Positions 1 to 12,583 of a DNA stretch of 41,366 nt are shown here, one piece after another. Made by a program: the position numbers and the translations under genes. Positions within the stretch are counted from its first letter, which is position 1. Every line of letters begins with the position of its first letter. The stretch comes from Emmonsiellopsis sp. PD_33 (lineage: Eukaryota; Ascomycota; Eurotiomycetes; Onygenales; Ajellomycetaceae), in the NCBI GenBank assembly GCA_032988165.1, contig JANTQF010000318.1, positions 1 through 41,366 of the forward strand. Direction: 5' to 3'. The notes under the pieces were generated by a model. That model was not told the DNA's origin. It ran no database searches and saw only the letters and a program-made list of their open reading frames with translations.

Positions 1-720
1 TTTATATATTAAAATTTATAATATTAAAATTTTAGTATTAAATATTATATATATTTAATATTTAGTAAAAATAACTATATTATTCAATTTTTTCCTAGTA
101 CTTAACTAAATAATATTATATTATAATAATATATTTAATTAAAAATAATAAAATTATAGGAATATTTTCATTTTTTATTTTATAATATAGGGTACTAGTA
201 TTACATCAATTATAATTTTCAAACTGAATATTTTTAGCTATTTTATTATTATTTTTATTAATAATTAGAATGAAAAATAAAATGTGAATTTATATTAAAT
301 CAAGAAAAAATAATAATAATAATAGGATATTTTTACTTTTTATTATTTAATATAGAATACTAATATTAAATTTATTATAATTTTGAAATCAGGCATTTTT
401 AGCAATTTTATTTAATTTATTATAGAATGTTTAAAAAATAACTTAATGATTTTCCAGGCTGTCTACTAGAAAATATATATATCTACTAGGAAATATTTTA
501 AAAATAAAAAAGTCATTAAAAATATATAAAATAATACTCTTTTTATAAATTTTATAATTTAATATTAAAATTTCATATTAAATTACATAGAATCTTTAAA
601 CTAGAATTTTTTATATATTTTATTAATTTTTTTATAATTCATTAAAAAATAAATTACTTATATTACAAGATTTTACCAGTTCTTTACCAAATTACCATAA
701 ACCATTTTTTTTACAATTAA
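1..720. repeat. Extremely AT-rich, RIP-like block
   Basis: Almost only A and T, rich in TpA and TAAT/ATTA runs, in sharp contrast to the roughly 45-50% GC sequence that starts near 730. All six frames are dense in stops. A diverged direct repeat lies inside it (about 156-272 and 322-429). In ascomycetes such blocks usually are transposon remnants decayed by repeat-induced point mutation (RIP). That origin is inferred; no transposase motif is left. A centromere-near or subtelomeric location is possible but no telomere repeat is seen. Confidence 0.7.
156..429. repeat. Diverged direct repeat inside the AT-rich block
   Basis: Copy 1 (about 156-272) starts ATAGGAATATTTTC and copy 2 (about 322-429) starts ATAGGATATTTTTAC. 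Both then share, in order, a TAATATAG stretch, a TACTA-TATTA stretch, ATTATAATTTT, a TTTTTAGC(T/A)ATTTTATT element and a closing TAGAATG. Spacing is about 166 bases. Differences include many transitions plus a few indels, as expected for an old duplication mutated towards AT. Confidence 0.6.
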
Positions 721-787
721 AATCACATGACCAAAGACTAGTCCCAAAAGGGAATAATGGCTTGGCAGGGATTAACCATCAATATAA

Positions 788-847
788 TGCCAAGGCACTA
801 GTCCATTTTAGGACATACTAGGCCTATTTAGGACTAGTGGCTTGGCA
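788..847. repeat. 17-bp imperfect inverted repeat at the edge of the AT-rich block
   Basis: The left arm TGCCAAGGCACTAGTCC (788-804) is the reverse complement of GGACTAGTGGCTTGGCA (831-847) with one mismatch; the spacer is 26 bases. A further partial copy (GACTAGTCCC ... TGGCTTGGCA) lies at about 736-767. Location exactly at the AT-rich/normal boundary suggests a terminal-repeat remnant or a hairpin. Function unknown. Confidence 0.55.
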
Positions 848-3800
848 TCACACCAGTGTCACCCTGATTACTAACCACCACACCTTAATTGGTGCGTGCA
901 GTTCTGCTGTGCATTTTGGTAAAAAAACATGCCGGACATTTGTCGCTATGGACCGCCGTACTTCCGGGCTCCAGCAAGCATGAATTCTCTCCTCTGATCG
1001 AGCAATCATCAATGATCAATGACAGCCAAGTATCTTGGCTCGCTGGCTACCGTGAGTTCTTCCGCCAACGAGATGCAGTCTTCAAAAGCGCTCTCAGGTG
1101 TTGTTCCGGTGTCTGTTAACTCTTCTAGGCCAACCCTATGGCAGGGTATCAGCCTCATCTATGTATGGCCAGTGCATATCATGCCATAAAAACCATCATC
1201 AACATGCATCAACAGATGGTCGAAGCCTCGTCTAGTTACTGTCCCTGAATGGACAAGCACACCGCACCCATCTCTACTAGCCAATGGTCACGCCTGCCAT
1301 GCAAGTCGCATATCTCTTGGATCCCACTTTAACACCGGGGAGGAAAGAGGCTCAAGAGGGGGGTCCTTGAAAATACGATGAAGCTAGTGCACGCATTTCA
1401 TGATTTATTATCTTCCTGTGATTGGGGTTTGACGGTGGGGACGCATCGGGCTCCCCCTGGAAGGATTCGCCCCCGGGTTTCCGGGGGCTCCAGAAATAAT
1501 ACTATCCTTGCTGACTAGAGATTCACAGTTAAGTCTCGAACATCTTCGTCTTGATCCTTTGCATAACTAGTTGCGCTAGTTAATAACTTCGGCCGAGGAA
1601 AGTCGAGATTCTGCCCCGCAAAACTAGACGTTGGGAAGTCCTCCAGGGACCTGATAGCATACCTTCTTCCGATCTTCTTCTGCATCACCATTGTGATTAT
1701 TTCCTTCTTGTGGAAGGGTGTTACAGAGGGAGAACAAAATCAACGTCCAATCATTCCCCTGTCCACAGCGGCTGATCCATGCTTGCCATGCGACTCTCAT
1801 GCAAGTTAAACTAGTTACTTCCAAATACTTACCGCTAATAACGCAGCCGTATCGCGTTAACGAATTCCGTGGAAAAAGGAGCGAGCTATCCAATCACGAT
1901 GTGAAGAGGATGTACTGCACATCGTCAGTTGCATCCATCCACTCGTTGGCAAGCCCATTTGAACTCCGAAGCCGATTTCCTTCCCAGACTGATGATTCGT
2001 CTCCTATGCATGCGACTTTTCGGTTTCCAGTTTTCCGGTGGTCCTCATTCACTGGGAAGTTGACCTGGAGCCGAATTCCTGCCCCGCCAACGCGCGCCAA
2101 CTCCGTCAATTTACGGTTCCTCATGCTTTGAAAATTGCCGTGGTCGCAACCTCACCCTATCAATGAGAATAGCGGTGATATTATACCGATGGATTTTAGG
2201 AGTCCGCGATAACTACTACCGCTGAAAGCCAAGGGTTGAGACGCGTTAAATCCTCAACTATGCGTGGACTAGCACCCCTCCGAGACGAGAGGAATGCGGG
2301 ACTTGATACATTTGAAGATTTTCTCAGCACGCATCACCCGATTAGAAACTCCAGCGGTGAAAGTGCACATACCTTGACTGCACTCGATCGATTTTCAGTT
2401 CCTGGTACTGCGATCGAGCTCTGATTTGACATCCAATCACGACTCTGTGAGAATGACTGAGATGTGTACCAGATGGACCTCCACGGAGTAGACCAGTTGT
2501 TTGATCGTATATATTTTGCAAAATGATAATACTTCATGGCTTTGGCTAATTTAATACGTTTTGCCTGAATCTAGGACATGATATGCACACCCGAAAAGGC
2601 GATAAAATATTATTCCCTACTGCCTGCCGAACTTTGACGGAGTTCCGTAATCCACTATTGACTGCTAAAGATTACGCCTGGGTCTGGTCATGGGCTCTTC
2701 CGCCCAATTTGAGGCAGCTTTGACCCAGGAGTTTGGCAAGTTCCTGGAACCCCCGGTATTTAATATCGGATCTCATGTTGCTCTATTATATACAGGGACG
2801 GGCTGCTAATGTGTACTGCCGCCTAAAAATAACTATCTGCCCTGTTCCCTTGTGGCTGTTACGACAACTCGATCACTGTAGAATTTCGTTCTCGACGGGA
2901 TCCTGCTGACATTCCCCATCGCCAATTTTCTAAGCAGATCATTTTGGTGTCTTCCTTAACTAACTGTTTGGCCCATAAGCTAAGGGCAACTACTTCGCCT
3001 CCATTGCTCAGCCTGCATCGTCTGTGGCGGTCATCGATCGCCATACGGCGGGGACGGACTAGCAGAATAATCGGTGAGCGTCCTTGTACTCCACTGTGGT
3101 GGGCAGAGAAGCAGGCTAAATTGCTTCTTTTGACATATCATCCGCCTTTTCCCAACGCTCGGATATATGGCATAGCCGATGCGGTGTATAGTTTATCAAA
3201 GAGCGGGAAGTTGCACACGACATTAACTACCAACTAACATGTGATCGGTCAGCCCTAGCTGTTTTATGCTCTCTGAACATACAAACGCGGCAATTCTGGA
3301 GCTGGAAAGAAAGCGCGGAAATACCATTCATTCCCTTTAAAATTTACATTAGCCAACGAGCCAATGGATTGGAAAATGGAGGGATTTGGTGGCGGAGGTA
3401 ACTAATAAGTATCGGAAACCTGGTTCATACCTCTGACTATTTGCTTCACATCCCGGCCGCCGTTGGGTTCCTGGACCAAACGCAGCGTCAGCGCAATGAA
3501 TTTCCAACCCCTGCCGATGGAACAGGGTACCGGGATGTGCCCGCCTCTTGAGTGGCCAGACGAGAAAATCGACCGAGTGGTTCGGGGTATTATTTCAACC
3601 CAATGCAAGAAATGCCGTGGCCAAACAGAGGCTTCCGTATGCATGTGCTTGGCCAACAGCGCAATTACCAACAGACCATCATCATTTGCATTCACTAAAA
3701 AAATGTGCAAAATAGTATTACCCGTGTCACAACTTTAGTTACGTTAGCGATTTTCAAGTGTTCTTGGCTACGTTTTAACCGATGGATGTTGCCTGAAGAG

Positions 3801-4310
3801 CGACTTGCTGCGAGTGAGCCATGCTAACAACTAGTTATGAATGATGGACGTGAGAATGTCCCCTTGAACAACGGACCCCGCTACGGTTCTTGGAAGCATG
3901 AGATGAGTTTGGGGCCCAAACCCCTGTCAGTCCAGCCTGTCTTACCCCCCTGTGAGCCTTGAGGCAAAGGTCTCGATATGGATCCTTATCCCTGGAGGGT
4001 GGGATTGAACAAAAAGGGCCGTATCCCCAGATCTTCGTACTATTCTCAATACTATTCTCAATACTATTCTCAATACTCTGTCCAACAGGTGGTTTCCTCC
4101 CATACCTCCCCTGCTTCCTTATGATAACTATTTGGTATGATTTAAATTGCTACTTATTGCAGTCAAGGCTTATTCTAGTCTACGCTCAAAGGCCCATGGT
4201 TTTATACTTGGGTTTGCCGTCATCTCCCACTCTCCTCGGCTCACCAGTATCAAAGCGAATGTGAAGGGATTGAGTGGAGGAACCTAAACTCTGATATACG
4301 GAACAGACAG
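848..4310. other. Gene-free stretch upstream of the GPCR gene
   Basis: Normal GC content but no open frame with recognisable protein character. The longest frames (for example 1718-2131 +, 3402-3710 - and 3463-3738 +) overlap each other on both strands and look random. The only clear structure is the 12-bp tandem repeat at 4038-4073. The last few hundred bases presumably hold the GPCR promoter. Confidence 0.6.
4038..4073. repeat. 12-bp tandem repeat, three exact copies
   Basis: TACTATTCTCAA repeated three times head to tail and followed by a partial fourth copy (TACTC). It lies about 240 bases upstream of the GPCR start codon, so it is probably in the promoter or 5' leader. Confidence 0.85.
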
Positions 4311-5693
4311 ATGACATTCGAACACAATATGAAGTTGGCCTCCCTGATATGGTCCGCGTTCGGGCCGAGTTCGACGAATTCTCTTAATGAGAGAGCACTT
4401 TCCCCTCGAAATACCCCCTCGCATATATCTCCTCTGCCGCCAGACCACCGCAGGGGCCTCATCGCCGTTGGGGTCACCTCTCTGATATCCACGCTTGCGA
4501 CGGCAGGATTATTCGCATTTATAACTTATCGGTTAGTCCACTGGCGCAAATATTACTCGACATACATCGGATATAATCAATATGTTATCTTGATTTACAA
4601 TCTTTTGCTGGCGGATCTTCAACAGGCTGTTGGATTCCTTCTAGCGCTGTATTGGGTCGATAAAGACATGTTAACCTCAAACTCGCCTGCGTGTTTCGTT
4701 CAAGGATGGTTACTACAGGTTGGTGACCCGTCCAGCGGATTGTTCGTTCTGGCAATCGCTGTTCACACATTTGCAACTGTGTTAATGGGACGGAAATTGG
4801 CCCATCGCTCGTTTGTTGGATGTGTGTGTGGTGTTTGGGCCTTTTCAATCATTCTAGTGTTGATCCCGACAATTCGGCATAAGGGGCATCTATACGTCCC
4901 ATCAGGAGCTTGGGTATGTCGGACCCTGTTCAATTTCAAGGCCAGCCTCTACCAATGAATGGGCATGCTAACGCAGAATATCTGTCGCCAGTGTTGGATT
5001 GACGAGCGATTCGAGTACGACAGACTATGGACGCATTACCTTTGGATTTTCCTCTCAGAATTCGGCTCCGTTGTATTATACACGCTTCTCTTTTTCCACC
5101 TCCGCCGCCGGGTGGCCCAGTCCGCCGCTCTTGGACGGGGCCAAAAGGAACATTTGCGTCGACTACGAAGAGTAATTGGCTACATGGTTCTGTACCCAAT
5201 TGCCTACATCGTGCTTTCACTACCCCTTGCGGCGGGCCGAATGGCGACAGCGCGGGGCGACACATTGAGCATATCGTACTTCTGCACTGCCGGTGCTGTA
5301 ATTGCTAGTTCCGGCTTTGTGGATGTAATCATGTACACCCTGACCCGAAAAGCGCTCATCATCGATTCTGAAGCAAGCAATCCTGACCGCCCCTATCTTT
5401 CCAACCGCATCGGCCAAAGCCACATCACAACTGTGACTGCCGAAACCAAACTCGGCCGCATGGACGGTAGCATGCTTCACCGGCGGACCCATACTGATGA
5501 CGATTCCCGCCTCGATCGCGAAGGGTCGACTGATAACATCATGCATAGTGTGGAGCTTGGTAACATTGGAAAAGTTTACCAGCAAACTACAATCGAGATA
5601 ACGAGTGAGCCGGCAGAAGATCATGATGCCTCCCCAAATAGCTCTATAAACGATACCCGCCCGTCTGCCCCGACGCATCTCTGGGAAAGGTGA
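4311..5693 (+). CDS. Git3/GPR1-like G protein-coupled receptor (fungal nutrient-sensor type)
   Basis: Two exons, 4311-4913 and 4992-5693, join in phase 0 across a 78-bp intron (GTATGT...CTAACG...CCAG) to give 434 residues. Seven hydrophobic segments are visible: about 50-73, 91-114, a third after the Cys in SPACFVQGWLLQVGD, a fourth near FVGCVCGVWAFSIILVLIP, then three in exon 2 (THYLWIFLSEFGSVVLYTLL, VIGYMVLYPIAYIVL, SISYFCTAGAVIASSGFVDV). LLLADLQQAVGF in TM2 and the TM3 pattern C-x3-GW-x4-GD-x2-S are typical of the Git3 glucose-receptor family as I recall it. The spliced junction restores the family-like AWCWIDERFEYDRLW stretch. The last about 100 residues are a hydrophilic, Ser/Thr-rich cytoplasmic tail. 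The likely role is plasma-membrane sensing of a sugar or other nutrient, signalling through a G-alpha to cAMP/PKA. The ligand cannot be told. Confidence 0.85.
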
Positions 5694-8600
5694 TGACATC
5701 GATGAAAAATCCAGGAGTCTGCGTCGGAGTTATTTGAGTCTTATTGGATCTGGGTTGGCTTTGGGTTATTTTCTTTTTAATTCCCTTCTTTTTTTCCCTT
5801 TCCTATTTTACCCCCTTTTGGTTGTATGCCTTATAATCACACACGAACGTCTCAAACACTCTTTTTACGATTGATATCCCCATCTATCTCGCCTTCGTGG
5901 GCTAATTTCATTGTGCTTTGTCGTTTTATCCTCGTCACCGTGTCAGACGAGATCAAATTTACCGCCCTCTCCCCGCCTACAAGGGGAGGGGTCATAATAT
6001 GTCGTACGAGACCAGCCACTTCTCTTACGCATCTAACATACCCCCACCGCTCTTCCCCCACCGATTCTAGACAAGTTCTAGCCTCTATATTTCCATCCAC
6101 GTTAAATACCAAGACATACCAAACAACCCACATCCACCATCCGCTCCTCCTTCCGCCATTTCCTCACATTTTTTTTCAAAAAGAGCGGGAAAGAGAAACA
6201 AAAGCTCGATCACACCGACAGCCATGTTAATTTCGTTCCCCTGCATGCCGGGCCCCCTGCAACAAAACTCCCGACACCAACCCCCGACCAACCCTATCTA
6301 TACCAATCTATATTATCACTATCATGCCAACCCGTCCATCCCAACTGCAATTCTTCCCGCTTCTTCGAAACTGCGCGATATTCACAGATCCCCAACAAGG
6401 AGCGGTCCAACGAACCCAACCATGCCGAAACCCTTTCATCCCCTGACCTGATTTGCGACTCTTTGTACTGTGTGCGCCTATACATAGATCACCAGGGATT
6501 GCACCTTCATCTCAAGCCGCCATGTATCACCATCTCCCGCGAAACCTATCCATCCCGTTCCCGTTGTATTCACTCCCGACAGAACGATCACATCAGCCAA
6601 TCAGCCAAATCACCGAGGTTATTTCAGAAGCGGGATACAGAGAGGAATGCAAAATCCGATGCATGTTATTGATTTAGCGGTGAAAAGGGCGGGAGATGGG
6701 AGCTTTAGCGCGCTAGGTGGGTGGTTTTTGGGCCTTGTTCGCTCTATGCAAGGCGCTGCAAGGCAGCCTGCAACCTGCAACCTGCAGGCTGCAGAACCAG
6801 AAACGAGATGACAGGGCGGGAATAATGACAGCAAAAAAAGAAGGAAAAAGAATGTTCAAGATGGGGCCAGAATTGCGGGAAGTGTATTTTTGTGAAACTT
6901 GATTTGCTACTTTCTTTTTCATGTCTGTGATACATTAACTGGGTAGTTAGATACCAACAGGAGGGATAATGAAGAGTACATCAAACATACATTCTGTATG
7001 CAGGATTTATGCCATGGAACATTCTTGCTTCAGGTGAAGTTTTAGCTAACGTAGTCATTCGTCTCTTTCTCCGCTCCTTGGCTTGCGTTTGATTGAAAAG
7101 TTGGCGCGTTCGCTGGTAACTAGTACGGATATGACGCTACACATTGACTAGGTTCCGCTTGATCCTCATTGAGCTTTGTCATTTTTTCCATTGCGAGCAC
7201 ATACCATGTATCCAACTACTTCCCACGATGAAAATATATATATCGCGCGCGAGACACATGTAATGGGGACGTCAAGTTTGGCAACTTGCCCAGCTCTGAC
7301 CGGTTAAGATAGGGGCAGATGAGCCAAGCTGTCAGCCATCACATCACAGCACGCTGGAAAAAGGCCAATTTCTCAACGCCCAGCCTCCCAAGATAGTTAT
7401 TCCAAGTTCCAAGATGCTAGTATGGAGCCACCCCGCTTCTTGGAGCTTCGGGGGGGAGGGGAAGCCACTCGTTTTTTGCGACGCGGGTTTGGTGAATGAT
7501 GATCGAAGTTATGCACGAAATACTTCCAACTAACCACCAAGTGGTAGTTCTTGAACATTGCTCGCTTAACCCAAGTTGATAAAGGCCAAGGAGACTGATT
7601 TCTCTGACAAGATAATTATTGCTCTGATTGTAGAGAAGGAAGACACCAGGTGTACTTACATTGAAGAGTCACAGGCTGGACCGCCTTGTCGTCCCTTGGC
7701 CATGTTTCACCGGTCTCTTGGAAATCTTGGTCTCTTGATTTTGGGCTGAGCCGCTGAGGAGAACGGCGCCATTTTCTGTCATCGACAAGCGCTGCTTGGC
7801 TGGTTTCGCGGTCCGTTGATTCCTGCCGCCAACTATCCCGTCATGGCATTGGCGAGAGTTAACGATGAGGTTGGGCTGCCAAGTCGGTTGGATTCCACTT
7901 TTCTCGGATTTCCCCTCCCCCGCAAATTCACCCGCAGGACTGGAGATGTTCGGGAACGCGGTTCGTTCACTAGTTAGCGCAGAACATGGGCCCGCAAATG
8001 GCGTGTCCACATTTCTTTTCTTTTTCTTCTTTTCTGTTTTTTTGTCGATGGGGTATGTTGTCTCTTGCGGATGAAAAAAGCAAAAGAAATGAAGAGAAAA
8101 GACAAAGGAGGGAAATTTACTGGACAATTGACATAACATGGATGAGCGACCCACGAGTGTTTAATTTTCTGATATGCACCCCAGCCAGTTTCCCTCCCCG
8201 CCCCCGCCCAGCTGCCGGAGATTGCCTGAACGTTCCTGCTAGCTCATTGAATGAAGACCAGAATCCAAGGATGTATCAATAGTGTTGAATCCGGATGGAG
8301 GAGATATCACAGCTTCCCGGTTGATATCAGTTTACCCCTGTTAGCCTTCCTCTCAGCGCAAATTCGCCACAACATTTTCATTATTTACCCAGCAAATTAC
8401 CCTGGCGGCAGTAGATATCCAGCTAGGAATGTGCAATCCCGAGGAACCACCCCCTTTTGTCCGAAAAACACGGTGTTGATTGGTCAAGGCCGCCAAAATC
8501 CCCCTTCCTGCGCAGGGACATTCCTTGTTATCTCAAAGCTCGGTCTTCAATAGCCCGCACGGGCGTGATTTACCACCGAGTGTGGAGAAGGAGAGCGGGA

Positions 8601-9808
8601 AAACGTGGTCGACTGGGAAGCTCAACAATATCCCTGTCCTGACAAGAAACTAGCTGCCGGGGATGGACTGGAAAGCTGACATCCCCAAGAAGGGTGCATG
8701 TTTTCCCCTCTTGACTGGGTTTATTGATGTTTAGTTGGCTTGGGCCATGCATCACCTCGCTTTTCAGGAATCTGAAGTTGGGTTTGTCTGCGCAGTGGCA
8801 GGTTGAGGCCATAGGCTACCATGACACCCCTGCTTTAGATATTAGCCATCTCTGTTCTCTCAGGTTACATCCTTCAAAGCTCTGCTTACCACTGGCAGAG
8901 CTGGGTTCATCCCTGCATTGGACTACTCTCTTTTCTTGTCTTTTCTTCCTGTCTTTGCTGCTCCGGTATCGAGTTTCTGGTATGGAGATTCAAGCCCTTT
9001 AGCTCTCCGGGCTGGCTTCGGATAAGAGAACGGGTTTAACCATCACGTCCAATACGGATAATATCCACGTGGAGCAGCATGGCAGGTTTCAAAGGGTGTG
9101 CTAGTTGTTGATGGTCTGGGAAATCTGCAACTTTCCTTTCTTTTTCACTTTCGCCCGCGAGTCGGCCATGAGTGCGACTGGCAAATGTCTGCTCTAAGAG
9201 GCCATCCTTCATATTTTCTTGGCCTTGTTTCCTCACAAGTTTCGTCCCATATCGCCCGCATAAGGACTCGCTCGTTGGTCTACTCCATTACATGAAACGT
9301 CGAGCTATTATGTCGTCTTTTGTTTGGATAGGGGTGATAGTGTTATTCTCGAGTTCTGAAACGAGTAGCACACGATACAAAGGTGTCGGACCAACGAAGG
9401 CGCCGGGGTGGTATATCGGTCTTTAACTCTCTTCCCAGAAATCAGGATGGTCAAGAAAAACCTGTTATGCAGCGGGGGTGGAGATAAAGCCCCCCCTCCT
9501 CGCATAGACAGGGACACTGCCATTCTTCAGCCACTGATCTGACTGCTGTGAAATCGTCCAGGCGGCATCTTTGCCTGTGGCATGGCTGGCTGGAAGCAGA
9601 GACGAGCAGGACATAGGCGTGTCTGCGCACCTTGGGCGGGAGTAGGATCGATTGGCTGCCGCAGTAGGAAAAAGCAAAGAAAGACAACAGAGAGAGGGGC
9701 AATGAATGCCAAGGGAGAACTTCACAAGTCGAGATCACCGTCAGCTCAATCCATCCAGTTTGATATTGTGTATATTCTCCTCACAACAAACATTACGCGA
9801 ACATAGAA
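5694..9808. other. 4.1-kb stretch without a recognisable gene
   Basis: Strongly pyrimidine-rich on the + strand from about 5760 to 6560 (many CT and CCC runs), as is common in fungal 5' leaders, but no convincing CDS follows. Bases 6751-6800 hold short direct repeats built on GCAACCTGCA. The longest frames (7669-8154 -, 6224-6451 +, 9451-9738 -) have biased, low-complexity composition and no domain. A non-coding transcript or a lost gene is possible. Confidence 0.5.
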
Positions 9809-11183
9809 ATGGCCTCCTCCCTCGAAGCAGCCTTTGAAAAGGCATGTGAACAAGGCATTATGGCTGGAGCCGTTCTTCTCGCAGCAGTCAAGGACAAGGG
9901 GATTGTCTATTCCAAGTCCTTTGGGCAACGGTCTTTAGCAAAAGATTGAGAGCCCTTATTGATCGATGATATGATGCAGCTGTTCAGCTGCTCGAAGTTG
10001 ATAACCACCATTGCGGCACTGAAGCTTGTTGAAAGGGGGTTATTTGGTCTTGACCAAGATGTCTCTATCATTCTCCCAGAGCTTGCTGCGCTCAAAGTGT
10101 TGTCTGGAATGAATGATAGCCAGCCGGTGTTTGAAGAACAAAAGACCCCTATTACTCTACGGTATGCACCCTAGGTTATTCGGGAAACAAGGAATCTAAT
10201 ACCCTACCACAGGCAACTCCTGTCACACAGTTCCGGTGTGACTTATGCTCTCCTGTCGCCGCTCATCGTTAAATATAACAAGTCTCAAGGCTTACCATCT
10301 CAAATGCCCTTTCGAACTGTCACGGAAAGTTTTTCTACCCCGCTTGTCTACCAACCTGGCACGTCCTGGAAGTACAGTCCAGGTGTCGACTGGGCTGGGC
10401 TCCTCATCTCTCGTCTGACTGGAATCAGCCTGGAAGAATACACGCAAAAATACATTGCCTCGCCGCTCAAAATCGGGGACATGACATATTTCGTGAATGA
10501 CAACCCAAGTCTGAAATCTCGAATGGCCGCGACGGTAATACGAGATCCATCGGTCCCAGATGGTATGGGAAACGTGGTCCCAAATGATCGGCCAGAGATT
10601 CTGAATGAGATGCGTGAGGAGCTTGGCGGTGCGGGGATTTGTACCTCTATGCCATCATATATCAAGGTCCTGTATAGCCTACTTGCAAACGATGAAAAGC
10701 TCCTGAAAAAAGAAACGGTAACAATGATGTTCGAGCCACAACTCATGCCGGCTTCACAGAAAGCCTTGCAAGCCTATTTTGACCACATTCCTAAAGGTGC
10801 ATCCGGACCTGCACCGCCATTCATAGGCGAGTTCCCACAGGCAAAATACGACTGGGGGCTGGGTGGGATGCTCAGTATGGACGACATCGATGCTGGGTCC
10901 TTAGCGTGGAGGAGAAAGAGGTTTTTTTCCTGGGGTGGGTTGGCGAATTTATTTTGGGTAGGTGCTTACGATGAATGTCTCGTTCGATTAGTTTGCTTCT
11001 CAATGGCTAATATTTTATGTATTTACCTAGTTTATTGATCGCCAGGCCGGATTGTGTGGCGTCTTTGGAACCCAGGTCATACCCAACGGGGACGAACAAG
11101 TTCGTAAGATGATCAGCCTGTTTGAAAAGGAAATGTATAGACGGCTTCCGTTCTGGAGCAAAACAATCCACCCGAATCTATGA
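9809..11183 (+). pseudogene. Beta-lactamase-related serine hydrolase (EstB/LovD-like) with an in-frame stop at codon 47
   Basis: Three exons, 9809-10161, 10213-10957 and 11031-11183, with GTATGC...AG and GTAGGT...TAG introns, read through 417 codons in perfect phase, except for TGA at 9947-9949 (codon 47). The catalytic SxxK motif is S60-C-S-K63 in LFSCSKLITTIAALKLVERG. The second-motif Tyr is about residue 172 in KYSPGVDWAG. The third-motif region is WGGLANLFWFIDR near 357-369. These match class C beta-lactamase/esterase-type hydrolases, which in fungi act on esters or in secondary metabolism. The only downstream ATG before SxxK (9971) would leave five residues in front of the catalytic Ser, so a functional product from there is doubtful. 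Everything after the stop is intact, so this is either a very recent pseudogene or a base error in the assembly. No splice pair removes the stop. Confidence 0.75.
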
Positions 11184-12583
11184 TTCTCTAGCTGATTAGT
11201 ATCCGCCTAGATGAAGGTCGCTATGGAAAGTTTTGATTCACATTTCTTTACTTAACAGACAGCCCTCTAGTGCAATTAGATTACCCGGTCATTTGTGCAG
11301 CCTTTTTATAATGTTTGAGGGCTTCCGTTACTGTATAGTGGAACTAATTCACTTCCTCTTTTCATCACCTTCCATATAAACTAGGCTCCCTTATCTAGGT
11401 TAGGAATATTGACAGGACCATGATCTCTACGGGAATACCACCATATGTCCCTATAATTCCAGACAAGGGGTGTCCAGACCACAATCAATGCGCAGCACTT
11501 ACCCTATCCATTCGACACTTCATATAAAAACTACCAGCCTCAGTCAATTCCCATATATAAGCTCTACTACTTTTCTAGTGTCTACGCTCTACGAGCCAAT
11601 CAAAACAAAACCGTGCCCCATGGGAATGGAACAGCCATTCTAAAGACTACAGCCACTTTAGAGGACCCTTAATTTTGGTAAGGATATGGGAAACCAAATG
11701 GCCATGAACCTGGAAGGAATCCTCGTTCATAAATAGCTTCTATCTTTATTTGATCTTGGTTACTTCTCTCATTTCTTCACGGCGGAAATGCCGGACTACA
11801 TTTCTGTCTATCCGTGACATCCTTTGACTTTCTGGAACACACAAGTCATCAACAAGGTTTGTCTATGTTGATCTCTGGCTACCAGGCTCTAACGTTCCAC
11901 AAGTAACGTCGTCGAAGCATATTTAAACTTCCAGAGCACCCGCCAAAGTTTGATGAGCTTAATTATACGATGACGTGCAGCATGTAGACATCGGGAGAGA
12001 TATATCCATACTAATAAAATATGTTTGAAGAACATGATATCCATCCAAAAATAATCTGTTTCGACCTAACCTACCATGCAGCGCGAAGAATGATTTGCGC
12101 CATACAGGAAATCCGGACTGCGGTTGGGGTGGGAGGGAAATCCATTTTGGGTTTTTTACCCCTGAGCCGTCCCATACTTCATCACAAATACATTTTCACC
12201 TTTCATGGACACTCAGAATATGACGACATTTTAAAGGCCAGAATCATTAAAGATGCCTGGGACTTTTCTTTTCTTTTCTCCCTACGTCCTGAATGTCAAC
12301 GTGTTCGCAATAATTCGCTACATTTATATCTCCATCTCTGCCCATCTCGTTCGATTTTGCTGCGCCAATAGCGGTTTTCATTTAAGGGATATATATACTA
12401 TATATCTCACTATTTATTTCTATTTCGACATATTCTTCCACGGAATTACGAGGCTTGAACTGCACGATAGAGAATATTGGGATATTTCAATATCCAGCTA
12501 CGTGGAATACCAATATAGCCATCCGTACTTCCGACATAAGAAACCACCAACGACCCCTTACAGCCGCAGTCCAAGCAACCCCG
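11184..12583. other. Intergenic stretch, AT-leaning, no gene seen
   Basis: Contains several TATATA-type segments (about 12388-12410) and poly-pyrimidine sequence just before the next gene. Frames 12021-12371 and 12253-12774 (+) show no protein character and the second overlaps the next gene in another frame. Likely the 3' UTR of the hydrolase and the promoter of the gene at 12584. Confidence 0.5.

Noticed and set aside
1..720. Mitochondrial DNA or telomere as origin of the AT-rich block
   Set aside because: No mitochondrial gene motif and no TTAGGG-type repeat; continuity with nuclear-type sequence favours a decayed repeat.
7669..8154. 161-codon minus-strand open frame
   Set aside because: Contains a Lys run and Phe-rich low complexity, no domain, overlapped by open frames on the other strand, and no promoter-like context.
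12455..12583. N-terminal extension of the 12584 gene
   Set aside because: The frame is open but starts at TTG, and the residues look like untranslated sequence. The ATG at 12584 begins the protein-like part.
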